This document shows, in pieces, positions 54,616 to 64,000 of a stretch of DNA of 64,000 nucleotides (the first letter of the stretch is position 1; the number at the start of each line of letters is the position of its first letter). The DNA is taken from the NCBI GenBank assembly GCA_947646735.1, contig CANTFK010000983.1:62001-126000 (forward strand), read 5' to 3'. The position numbers and the translations under genes are program-made. The notes beneath the pieces were generated by a model that was not told the DNA's origin, searched no databases, and saw only the letters and a program-made list of their open reading frames with translations. The DNA is from Peronospora farinosa. Its lineage: Eukaryota; Oomycota; Peronosporomycetes; Peronosporales; Peronosporaceae.

Positions 54616-57522
54616 ATGCGGCATTTTCAACAGTTTGACCATGAGTTGCAGGACAGTGACCAGACCATTTCAACATCTGTGCGGCATCTGCGGCCTCATA
54701 CACGTCTCTCTACGCTCGCAGACATCAACACCAGCAGCAACAATGAACGTTCAAGGCCTCCACGTCGTCAATTCCCGACTTCCGCCTTTTTTTCCGACAC
54801 GACCGATGACGACGTGGTTCAGCCAATCACAGGCCGCCTTGAGCTCTCCATGAACGATTCTAATTGGTCAAAATCAATAGGAACCAATAAACTGCCACTA
54901 CGAGGGCTCAGAGAAAGTCAAGGGGGAACAATAAATGGTCCAAAACTATATATGGACGCTATTGAGTTTCCAATGACACGATCGGTGCTCTGGTAAGAAC
55001 CTTTAGAGCCTTTTTGTAGTGGGAATGTATGCTTAAAATTATGAATTTGTAGGGATCGACGTCCATTGTCAAAAGCACCGGTGATTGTGTCATTGGAGCA
55101 CATTTTACCACGATTTATCGTGTCAGCACAGACGTTGAAGGATATTTACACGTTGTATAACGAGAAGAAGAAGGCTAATACTGTGTTGTGTTATCTCTAT
55201 GGAAATGCAATGTCACTGAAGGTGAAAAGTGTGTTTTTAAAAGGAGTGAAGCTCAAGAAAAAGGATGCACGTGCAGCAGAGACTTGGTGTATACCGGTCT
55301 ATGTTATTGGAGAGGGAAATGAGTCAGGGTTGTCACAAGAAAACTACGCGGCTACTATTGCAAGTGTCCAGAACAGTTATCGGGATGAGTATTCGGACAA
55401 TGTTGCCACGAAATTTCAGCCTAAGTTGCTGGTTTTTCGATCGTCACCTCATACCGCACAACTTGATTTCCAGCTGGAATGTGCGGCGTCACCGGTGCTA
55501 TTCAAGTTCTCTCTTATACGGAACTTACCGCTGCTGATGACTCCGCTTGCAGTCGGTTTAGCAAGACGTGAATTTAGTACGCAGTCTGGGAGTTTACGTT
55601 CGGGTTATCTCACTCTCGATCGAACTCGGAAGGCAGTGCCTTTGCTAAAGGTAGATCCTCTTGTTCTACGGCAGCCGCTTGTCGGCGTTTGGGTCTATGG
55701 TGTCCAGATCGATGATGCTTGGGATGAGGAGATAGCACGACGGCAACTGGCGGATCCGCTCTTGTATTTTGCGTGCATTGGGTACTTGATGTCGGAGGTG
55801 ATTAAAGAGCGTGTGAGACCTGAAAAAAACACGTTCTTGGTGGCACTGTATCCTGCCAGCAACCCTAATGGTTGTGGCTCTGTTGGGTCGTTGCCACGCT
55901 TCTTCGAGTGTGGTGTCTCCGAGTTTTTGTCGCCTCGGACTCGGCTTCTCCCGATGCAGCTATATTCGCACCGGCGATCATGCTTAGTTGGAGCATCCAA
56001 GCTCTCAAATGATTTAGAGTTTACTTTGTCTGCGGCACCAACAAGCGAGTGGGAAGCAGCTAGACGCCAGGCAAAAATTCCTACTGTTCAGCGGCCAAAG
56101 GAAAGCGAAGATAGGGTGCCTAGTACAGCTCATGCAACTATCGACAGCAGCACCACATTAAATTGTATGCTGACTTCAACATACATCGATGATGAGGATA
56201 AACATGAAGATTCGACACGTGGCTGGACTATTACCGAAGATGTTATTCGTAAGAGTCCTGGTTTAGATCTGAATGCACAAAGTCATACGTCAATGCAGAG
56301 TGAGATGGAAAGTAGCAATGCAACAATATGTGCTGGGTTTTGTGTGAACGAAAACGAAGAGAACACCGCAATTCCGCTCAACAATTTACACAACGCAACC
56401 TGCGCTCAAGCTGCTACAACCACCTCGTATTCATCGCCGTCGAAAAAGACGGAAGACGGTGCCCAGCTTGATTTGCATGGCAGCTTCGCCAACTACCGAA
56501 GTTGTTGTAAAAGCCAGCAGCTATTGACCATCCAGCACCAGCAAATTCTTGAGAACCAGCAGCGGCAACTACACGAGATGCAAGAGCAGATCGTACAATT
56601 GCGGCGCCTTTTGAATGTTGCGAAAAGCGAAAACAAGAAAGAGGCAAATGCTGCCTTCAACGATGAGGGCGGCTATGATTCTGATGCGAGCAGATCCGGC
56701 ATCAGGGTAGTAGATGATGTTTGTGATGTCTCCAGTACATTTGGTCGACAAGAAAATGGTTACTTGAGCTCTCAGTCGTCAATAGCTTTAACAAGTTTCA
56801 GACAAAGTGGCAGTGGACCGTTCTCTGATAAATTGTCTGCTAACAATCACCACAACGATGAAAACAAAGGCAAAGGAGACGGCAAGGACCTTTCATTGAG
56901 CTTGTTGAGCTTGTCATCAATTAGCTGTGGTTCTGCAGCTGATTTATCGTCGTCCTCATATGTGGGCGAACAGCTGAATGAATTTAGTGGTGTCCGAAGT
57001 CAGAAGGAAACAAACGTCAATGGCGAACAAGTGGAGACTGGTGCTCACGGCTTGAACCAATCTCAGTCGTCACAATTAAACACAGAAGCAAAAAACCAAG
57101 ACAGAACAGTTCAAGCCGACAACAACGACATTCAAGAAAGGAAGTTCAGTGAGAACGTTTCTGATGCGCGAGAAGGCATCGATAACAGCACCAGTGTGCA
57201 TGAACTATCCATCGACGAATTGAGCACCTCTTTACACAAGGAAGCTATAAACAAACTCGACAAAATAGGTGTGGCTCGTGATGACGATGGCAAAAGTGGC
57301 GATCATTCAGTCGACGACCGTCTTTTGTCTCCTGATGCATACCTTCGAAAGGTTGGGAACTTTGTCGACCATCACGGTGGCTGCTTCACGACGCCATCAC
57401 TGGATTTCCACAGTTTTTGCGTGCCTCGCATAAAATTTCTGAGTGAGACTCCGGAGTGCGATTCAGATGATGAGGAGATCCGCCTTATTGAGCAAAAGTA
57501 CAAGCGATTGATGCCGGCATAA
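54616..57522 (+). CDS. STIL: STIL/Ana2-like centriole duplication protein
   Basis: STIL (Ana2/SAS-5) recruits SAS-6 and is activated by PLK4 during centriole assembly; oomycetes build basal bodies for zoospore flagella. Two exons, 54616-54992 and 55053-57522, join in frame at ALVLW/DRRP-type sequence (SVLWDRRPLSKAPV), giving 948 aa. STIL N-domain similarity is seen in SGYLTLDRTRKAVPLL, RQPLVGVWVYGVQID, FLVALYPAS and PRFFECGVSE. A coiled coil around residues 608-655 (HQQILENQQRQLHEMQEQIV) matches the central STIL oligomerisation helix. The rest is low-complexity and Ser/Asn rich. No clear STAN motif could be assigned; the C-terminal SIDELSTSLHKEAINKL is the best candidate region. Confidence 0.8.
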
Positions 57523-57685
57523 GCGACCTGCAACTAGATCCACTACGTACTTTACGTTCGTTTAGCAGGTACAGTAACTTTAATCTTATGGGGCATCACG
57601 CCACGCCATCTTCCTTTCCATCGTGTTTCCTCAGGGCAGTTGTGAACACAAGCATGTCAACTGGTACAAATAGATCATCAACCGC

Positions 57686-60600
57686 CTAGTTGGACGCTGC
57701 CTGCAATTTCGAGACTTGCTGCGGGGCTTTCACATACACGAGGTACTCCGCTGGGATCATGAAGATACTTGAAGGCTGCCCGTTTGGGGTACCAGATTGC
57801 ACAACGAATCGAAATCGATTAAGATTGTAAATGCCTGGCCCCATAAAGCAAGCTTTCAGGTTGATCGTCACCTGACTGTTGGGCGAGAACCGCGTCAGTT
57901 TCTTTTTGGTAACTCCTGTCCAGAAGAAACGCGGTGGTGCAACACGGGGTGGAGAAGCACCAGAATACGATACAGAATGTAGCTTTGTCAACGGCGCAGT
58001 AGCAGGGAGCGAAGTCTGGGATTTTTCGGGATGCAGCATTTCGACAGTAACGTCAAGTGGAGGTGAGCTCGGCGATGACTCGTTACACACCTGCATTGTG
58101 ATATCTAATTCCGCAATACTCATCGCTGATGTCGAACCAGGGTACGTCGAGCTCTTCAGGTCAATGCAGTTATTGTAGCCGAGCGTGACAGTCAATGGAC
58201 ATGAATTTTCTTGAAGCGATGGTCGAATTTTCACCGACGTCAGGTTTGTTTGACCTATTGCCCGACGAGAAGCCACTCCAGGCCAGTTTTCACTCGACGA
58301 TGAGCTGCAATCAGTCGACCACACCAGCACAAGATGACCATCCGTATCCAACGGAGACAGCAGCGCATCTCTTGACGTCGGCTGAGGCTCTAGCTGTATT
58401 TTTTTGTCGTTGCTATCGTCAGCAGACGCATCTCTTAGAGCCTTGTTCTCTCGTCTTACACTTTGGATCGTTCGAAAGCCACCGCCACGTTTCCCATCAC
58501 TTCCAGAACCATCGCCACTTCCAGCACCATTGGCACGAACGATTTCTCGAGCATTTTCCAGACATAGAAACTGCTCGATCGGCAAGGTAGACGACATATC
58601 AACCCCGCTTTGCGCCGAGAGGAGAGGTATCTTGCATAATTCTGATGCCTTAGTAGAACTACTCCGTCGTGGAGTCACGCGAAAGTAGCTTGTGCTGGCT
58701 TCGAAGAAACCCAAACACAGTGAATCACGCACGTCTGTTGCTTTCTGAGAAGGGGGACGCGTCAAGGCCTCAACTGCCCAGGAGCTTACGCAAATGAGAT
58801 CCTCCAATCGAACTACTCCGTCCAGAGGACCGACCATTTCACCGTGGTCACTACGCTGGTTTGACACTGTAATACCAAGAATGTATTCGTTGCTGGCGCC
58901 AAAGCTCGGTTCGATGGAATAAGATACATCGACGCATGGCAACAAGTCCAGACCAAGCTTCATTTTCACTGTGCGTGAAAGTGACGAGCTAACGCGAGCT
59001 TGTTCTTCTCCAGAAGCAGTATATTGAAACAGGAGGGCCGCGTCACGACGCCCAGGCACTAGCCCTCGTGCCCACATCTTGATCTCCTTTGTTTCTCCGG
59101 GTGCTAACATCACTCCGTTTAAACTCACGACGTGACCACTAGCCCCAATATATCCGCACAAATTCTTTGTGGTACTCGTTTCCGATGCACAGATCAACAA
59201 GTCAGTGCAGCAAATCTGGAGACCAGACAGAGCTACTGTACCGGAGTTAAGAAGCAAAATGTTTAACTCCATCAGCTCACCGACAAAAGCCTCAGCCGGT
59301 AAACCTTCTACTTTCACTCCAAGCCATGGCATAGACTCCACAACATTCGCAATTAGACTCATGTTCGGTGCACGGGCCCGGGCCTCTCGGTGTGCTCTCG
59401 TGTCTTGCAGCAGCGGGCCAGGAATATCAAAGGCGTGTTCGCCTTGGACGTCTCCACCGCATATTGACCAGCGGACCCCAGTCAGACTTAGCTTTCCGCG
59501 AATTTTTGGGCATACTGCAAGACGGACACGCTCTTCGCTGCACGGCAGGAGCTGCAGGTTCACGCTGTCGATTACAATGCGCTGGTCACTAGACTTTTTG
59601 TTCTCGGGAACACAAAATGCTTCCTTATCTTCATCAGCGGTCTCAAATCTTCCAAACAAATGAATATTCGTTACATCCACTGCACACGAAAGAGCATTCT
59701 TCATCACAAACTCAACAAAGATCTGTTCTCCCAAAACGTAGTTCTCGGGTTTTTGGATTGCAGCACTCTTTTTATTACGGTAACCAGCATACACATGCGC
59801 AGGTGCAAACCAGCTCTTCGCTTCGTTACTGTTGCCTGACGTAACATATTGGTGCAGCCGGTTTTGCTTGTCGATGATATCCCCAAGCTCTTGCCATGTC
59901 TCTGCTTCAGAATGATTACCGTCAATAGATCGGTCAATGCCAAACGCGTTTGTCGATGCAAATACAACGGCCGACTTGTCATCCAGCTCAGGCATGCACA
60001 AATCTCTTACAAGTAGTTTCTTGGTGCTGCCATCGCCATTTTCTATCAAGATGGGCCCGCCTCGAGCAAACGAAGACGCGCGCGCGCCGGTACGCTCTGT
60101 TACCAAGAAGTCTTTGACCATCAAACCAAAATCGTACAACATAGCTTCCTGTTGACTCGCTGAATTGCGGCCCGTGCCGATAAGCTTGAGAAACAAATTT
60201 ATAGAAGCCATGCGGTTGTCCAGCTTATTTGCCTGTTGCGCAAGCATAAAGTTTATGTGATCTTCGACAAGGAACCAGCCGCTGCAGTCATAGATAGCTC
60301 GCGCCAAGGAGTAACACCTCGCAGAATGCTGCTCATGCCCTAGGGAATGAAACACGTGGCCAGCCATTACCATTCGAAATCCGTACTTGCGAAACTTTGG
60401 TAGTCGCGCGCGGAGATCGCACAAGGCTGCACACTCCATAAGAACTGCCGCACAGATGCCTTGCTCCATCGTCGAGCCACGAATGAGTGCAGCGGAAGCG
60501 TTGTCCATGTAATCTGTACTCAGACCTGACTTACTCAACGTGTGATACACCTCACCGGCAATGACCGCCGCACGAATAGCTAGACGCTGGGTCAACGGAG

Positions 60601-61909
60601 AAGGCGTTTTGGCGTAGATCGCATTGGCCGAGTCGAGAGCATTCGTCATCTGCATGGGCGATCCCTTTGTCAAAAGTAAGCAAATTGCTATCATCTCATT
60701 CACATTGGCGCAATGTAACACTGACTTGTCCGATTTGAAGTCGTCACGCACCAAGCGATACATTTGCAGTGCCAGCTCGTAGTCTCGAACGAGAAAAGCT
60801 GTATCGGCCAATAGACGAGTCTGCGACTCGATGGAGCTGCAATTGTATACAACACCACCCGATACTGACGCATTCGACTGACGCAAGTCTTTCGGTTTGC
60901 GTAGCCACGACTTGAAGACATTTTTCACACCTTTCTTCATGGCCGAGACCACTTCATTCAATTGGAAAATCCGTCCTTCAAGCGACGATAGGATAAATCG
61001 CAGTCCGAAATCTCGTACAAAAGCCTTCACCTGTGCCACATCATCTCTAGACAACAACGTGCCTACTCCGTCGCTCACTTGTGGATATATGTCGAGCTCA
61101 TAAGGGAACAACGGTGGTCTCACATACGGATTTTCCGTCCACACCTTTGCAAATGGTGATGGGACAGGGGCATCTTCCACCGGCAAGGAGTTGATCCTCA
61201 ACACTGCTCCATTAACTGTTGTAATGTTCATATTCCTCAAGATCGCATCGGGATCAATTGACGTGCCCTTCGTCTCAAAGACATCATGGATCACCATATA
61301 AAACTTGGGCACCAATGTGGCATCATATAGTTCTTGTTGAAATGGCAATGGGAGATTCCTTGGTGCTATCAGTTCCTCGAAACTATGACGTGGATTCGGA
61401 TCCGTAGAGCTCACAACGACCATCATGGCCACAGGATGACACAAAAGACTGTACTCTTCACAACGGAATGTGTCCATAAGTGTGTGTTTGAAGGATTGAT
61501 ACCAGGGCATTATATCGTGGCTGCCTTCAGCATCTGCTCCAATAACTTGGAGGTACGTCGGCACATCATCGACACTCGTAACTCGTGGGATGTCCAGCTC
61601 CACAGCCAACGCCGCGTTATGTTGCGGCGGATGACGCTTAATACTGTCGTTAAGTTGCTCCGTAGCCTCATTTAGTCCCAGTGTATGAAACTGATTAGAT
61701 GCGAGGAAGCGAAAATTAAAGCACGCGAGTTGAATCGGATGCGTAACGGAACGCAACGGCGTATCGGCGTCATTTAAACGTGCAAATCCATTAAGAATAT
61801 CAGCTACAGAAAGGTTGTTCTTTTGCGCAATACGTTCTGCTTCAGGCGTGGAACATGTGAGTACCACGGGCGCAAAGACGTCCTGCACCCAACTCTCCAT
61901 GGACTCCAT
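57686..61909 (-). CDS. TRAPPC8: TRAPP III subunit TRAPPC8/Trs85
   Basis: TRAPPC8 is the defining subunit of TRAPP III, a Rab1/Ypt1 exchange complex in ER-Golgi traffic and autophagy. A single exon, 1407 aa, near the human length of about 1435. The N-terminus reads WVQDVFAPVVLTCSTPEAER and IAQKNNLSVADILNGF, then AMMVVVSSTDPNPRHSFEEL and LVPKFYMVIHDVFE, matching the Trs85 N-domain order. RDFGLRFILSSLEGRIFQLN and KKGVKNVFKSWL precede the tetratricopeptide-like solenoid. The second half has beta-sandwich character (GEQIFVEFVMKNALSCAVDV, GEMVGPLDG). The start at 61909 follows AT-rich sequence and is preceded by no other family-like codons. Confidence 0.92.
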   Translation of the reverse strand: MESMESWVQDVFAPVVLTCSTPEAERIAQKNNLSVADILNGFARLNDADTPLRSVTHPIQLACFNFRFLASNQFHTLGLNEATEQLNDSIKRHPPQHNAALAVELDIPRVTSVDDVPTYLQVIGADAEGSHDIMPWYQSFKHTLMDTFRCEEYSLLCHPVAMMVVVSSTDPNPRHSFEELIAPRNLPLPFQQELYDATLVPKFYMVIHDVFETKGTSIDPDAILRNMNITTVNGAVLRINSLPVEDAPVPSPFAKVWTENPYVRPPLFPYELDIYPQVSDGVGTLLSRDDVAQVKAFVRDFGLRFILSSLEGRIFQLNEVVSAMKKGVKNVFKSWLRKPKDLRQSNASVSGGVVYNCSSIESQTRLLADTAFLVRDYELALQMYRLVRDDFKSDKSVLHCANVNEMIAICLLLTKGSPMQMTNALDSANAIYAKTPSPLTQRLAIRAAVIAGEVYHTLSKSGLSTDYMDNASAALIRGSTMEQGICAAVLMECAALCDLRARLPKFRKYGFRMVMAGHVFHSLGHEQHSARCYSLARAIYDCSGWFLVEDHINFMLAQQANKLDNRMASINLFLKLIGTGRNSASQQEAMLYDFGLMVKDFLVTERTGARASSFARGGPILIENGDGSTKKLLVRDLCMPELDDKSAVVFASTNAFGIDRSIDGNHSEAETWQELGDIIDKQNRLHQYVTSGNSNEAKSWFAPAHVYAGYRNKKSAAIQKPENYVLGEQIFVEFVMKNALSCAVDVTNIHLFGRFETADEDKEAFCVPENKKSSDQRIVIDSVNLQLLPCSEERVRLAVCPKIRGKLSLTGVRWSICGGDVQGEHAFDIPGPLLQDTRAHREARARAPNMSLIANVVESMPWLGVKVEGLPAEAFVGELMELNILLLNSGTVALSGLQICCTDLLICASETSTTKNLCGYIGASGHVVSLNGVMLAPGETKEIKMWARGLVPGRRDAALLFQYTASGEEQARVSSSLSRTVKMKLGLDLLPCVDVSYSIEPSFGASNEYILGITVSNQRSDHGEMVGPLDGVVRLEDLICVSSWAVEALTRPPSQKATDVRDSLCLGFFEASTSYFRVTPRRSSSTKASELCKIPLLSAQSGVDMSSTLPIEQFLCLENAREIVRANGAGSGDGSGSDGKRGGGFRTIQSVRRENKALRDASADDSNDKKIQLEPQPTSRDALLSPLDTDGHLVLVWSTDCSSSSSENWPGVASRRAIGQTNLTSVKIRPSLQENSCPLTVTLGYNNCIDLKSSTYPGSTSAMSIAELDITMQVCNESSPSSPPLDVTVEMLHPEKSQTSLPATAPLTKLHSVSYSGASPPRVAPPRFFWTGVTKKKLTRFSPNSQVTINLKACFMGPGIYNLNRFRFVVQSGTPNGQPSSIFMIPAEYLVYVKAPQQVSKLQAASN

Positions 61910-62127
61910 AATGGATAATATCGCAGATTTCGAAGTGTAATCGGTATCGGTATTTACACCGGTATCAATATATTTTATTTTGCAAAAGAATGTTTTCTAC
62001 TCGTAATATAGGAAAAGCGCTATTTATTACCCATACTTTTGTTAACCAGCCTCTTGGATTTATTGAAATAATCTGATTAGTCCGAATGCCAGATCAAGAG
62101 AAATTATAAAATTACTTGTATCTAGAT
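61910..62127. other. AT-rich upstream region of TRAPPC8
   Basis: 218 bp between the TRAPPC8 start and the hAT terminal repeat. Presumed promoter; no distinct motif is claimed. Confidence 0.35.
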
Positions 62128-64000
62128 CAGTGGTGGCACAAATGGTTTAACGCGTTTTTTAACCACCCATTAACCCCTGGTTATAACCGGTTAGAAGGAT
62201 AAAAAATATCGGCTGTTTAACCACCAACCATTTAGGAAAATGCTTTAAACCGATAAAAACTGTGGAATTCGTTCGAGAAACTATCACTGCAAGATGGGCA
62301 GCAATCATCAACCAATGAAGCAGGCAATAGAAAAGAAGCAAATGTCAAGAATACGAAAGAGATTCGTGACTTTGAGGGATTGAAGTCGCTTCGCGACGCA
62401 TCTGCGTGGATTTCGCTGATGCTGGCGCGGTCTCGCTTAATGGAGAGCAAACCGATCATGTCGCCTGACGTTAAGCTTCAAAGAAATCAGAACAAAGCTG
62501 AAAAGTTGGAGGAATTAACGCACGAAGTGCACAAAAGAAACAAGCCAATACCGCTTATTCTCTCTTGAAAATAAGTCTAAGAATCAATATTATTTGGTTC
62601 GTTGTTAACATTGCGATCCCAATGGCGAAAATTTGTTTGAAGGGAGGGCAAGAACCATGAAAACGCACTTGAAAAAGTGCAAAGAATAATTGAATGCCCT
62701 GGAGGACAAACAAAAAGAAAGTGTTGATGAAAGCGATGAAGAAGTCTGCTCAACCTTTACTTCAGTCTCTGGACAACTAGCGAGTGCAAAATCTGTTCGT
62801 GGGAAGAGAAACAGATTGGATTTTTTTCAAATAGTGGCTTGACGAACAAGAAATTGAAAACCTATTCGGTCAAAACAATACTTGATCGTGAAATGAGGCC
62901 AACTGAGGAAATCAAATACGACAGCGTTTGGTGGAAATGATTGCCGATAGTGGAATATCTTTCCAGTGAATTGAACGACCATCAACGATCAGATTTTTTA
63001 AAATGATACGACCAAGTGTAATCAAGGCATTTCCAAGTCGAAGAGTTTTGGGTGGAAGGCTTCTCCATGAGGCTGCTATTTGTAGTCGGAACGAACAGTT
63101 ACCCGATATCAAAAGACTCATTGAAGATGTAGGTGTCACAGGAAATTATTCTGTGATGGATATGAAGATGGTGCCAAGAATCATATTCTAGGGAGCATAT
63201 TTCAGGCTTTGAATAAATGGATCTCCTATGATGAAGCGCTAGGAGATGGAAGCGCAATAGAATGGAAATGGATGAACACCACGAAATAGCAACTGCAAAA
63301 CCGATTGAATCTGCGTTCATGAAAGGTAGTCAAGATTTGGGGAAGCTGATTTCGTGTGTGGTGACGGACGATGCTGGTCAGAGAAAAGCGCATTTTAGCA
63401 CTACGTTTTCCGCATATGTATTTTGATAAATTATATGCACATCAACTGAATCTTATTGTGCAAGATGGTACATGTGGACCTTGTGGCGCGTGTAAAAGCA
63501 TTGACCAAAGCTAATAACAAGAGTGCAAGTAAATGGCTCGTGAGATTGACAGACCGATGCAAGAAACTATATGGTTGTTCGCGTAGCTTGCTAAGAATTA
63601 TGGATGTTCGTTGGAATAGTGCACAGAGTTCTTACGCAAGTGTATTACGAATACGCACGGCTTTAAAGTTAATACAAACAGAGTATGGTGGCGTAAGTGA
63701 TTTTCCAAACGCTCTAATGGTCGATGACGTTTTTTTTGAACAATTGTGCAACGCTGAACAACTACTTTGACCACTTACAAAGGCATCATTTGTAATACAA
63801 CGCGAATCGACTTCTTTAGCGGATGTCCTCAATATGTATGGTTTACTGTATCAAGAATTTGCGAAAGCGAGCCAACACGCAGATGAATTGAAGGAGTTAT
63901 TAGAAAAACGATGGGAACAACAAGAGCAACCAATGATCCTTCTAGCTTTTCTATGTCATCCCAAGTACGCAAATATTTTCCGAAGTATCGCACGTTTCGA
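62128..64000 (+). pseudogene. hAT-type transposase relic (runs off the window)
   Basis: The left end CAGTGGTGGCACAAATGG at 62128 looks like a hAT terminal inverted repeat. Downstream, broken frames read CDPNGENLFEGRART and LKKCKE (BED zinc-finger remnants), then ILGSIFQALNKW, YFDKLYAHQLNLIVQD, SASKWLVRLTDRCKKLYGCS and MDVRWNSAQSSYASVLRIRT, followed after an in-frame TGA near 63767 by KASFVIQRESTSLADVLNMY and LAFLCHPKYANIF. These are the hAT/DUF659-type catalytic and insertion regions. Many stops and frameshifts occur before 63450; after that a single stop interrupts the frame. The right end is outside the window. Confidence 0.8.

Noticed and set aside
62380..62568. Small plus-strand gene of 62 codons in the hAT region
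   Set aside because: It lies within the decayed transposon, has no hAT or other motif, and no start context or splice signals support it.
1..64000. tRNA, rRNA, snRNA genes or CRISPR-like arrays
   Set aside because: No cloverleaf-like A/B boxes, rRNA core sequence or regularly spaced direct repeats with unique spacers were seen; the only regular repeats are the minisatellites listed. A tRNAscan and Rfam search would be decisive.

Overview
This window is nuclear DNA from an oomycete, most likely a Phytophthora or downy-mildew relative. The evidence is the mix of densely packed eukaryotic genes, short GT-AG introns (mostly 58-110 bp), head-to-head gene pairs with under 250 bp between start codons, a centriole gene (STIL-like), and copia, gypsy, pogo and hAT elements. 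The lineage call rests on gene content and style; no marker gene fixes the species. Exon limits were read by eye from splice consensus plus reading-frame continuity. Where I give full exon lists, the phases close exactly.

Left gene block (1-17 kb). On the minus strand: ASF1 (cut by the window edge), an unrecognised protein with a C-terminal PCNA-box, TAF13, the very large Mediator subunit MED12 (7 exons, 2189 codons), and an R3H/DExH RNA helicase with a zinc finger inside its core. On the plus strand: a KCNQ-like voltage-gated potassium channel (8 exons) and a tiny DASH/Dam1 kinetochore subunit resembling Dad4, which ends within a few bases of the helicase terminator.

Transposon block (17.2-31 kb). 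This is a graveyard with clear layers. It holds a 597-bp solo LTR with a 5-bp duplication inside an 18-bp tandem repeat, a decayed copia element with a gypsy fragment nested in it, and a pogo/Tigger-like transposase relic interrupted by a 368-bp solo LTR. A further 367-bp solo LTR follows. Last comes a young 4.6-kb copia element whose LTRs differ at 2 of 427 positions, but whose integrase is deleted and whose RNase H region is frameshifted.

Right gene block (31-62 kb). Genes in order: a cation/calcium exchanger, an unknown multi-exon gene, a LINS1-like protein, GID8, an unusual EH-PX-BAR sorting nexin, an unknown PHD-finger protein, COQ3, PRPF4, malonyl-CoA decarboxylase fused to a cyclic-nucleotide-binding-like domain and ending in SKL, coatomer alpha, STIL and TRAPPC8. 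A broken hAT transposase runs off the right edge.

Functionally these are housekeeping genes: chromatin and transcription (ASF1, TAF13, MED12), splicing (PRPF4), membrane traffic (COPA, TRAPPC8, sorting nexin), ubiquitin ligase (GID8), spindle and centriole (Dad4, STIL), ubiquinone and lipid metabolism. No operon-like pathway cluster is apparent. The most distinctive observations are the two domain fusions and the non-autonomous copia element.
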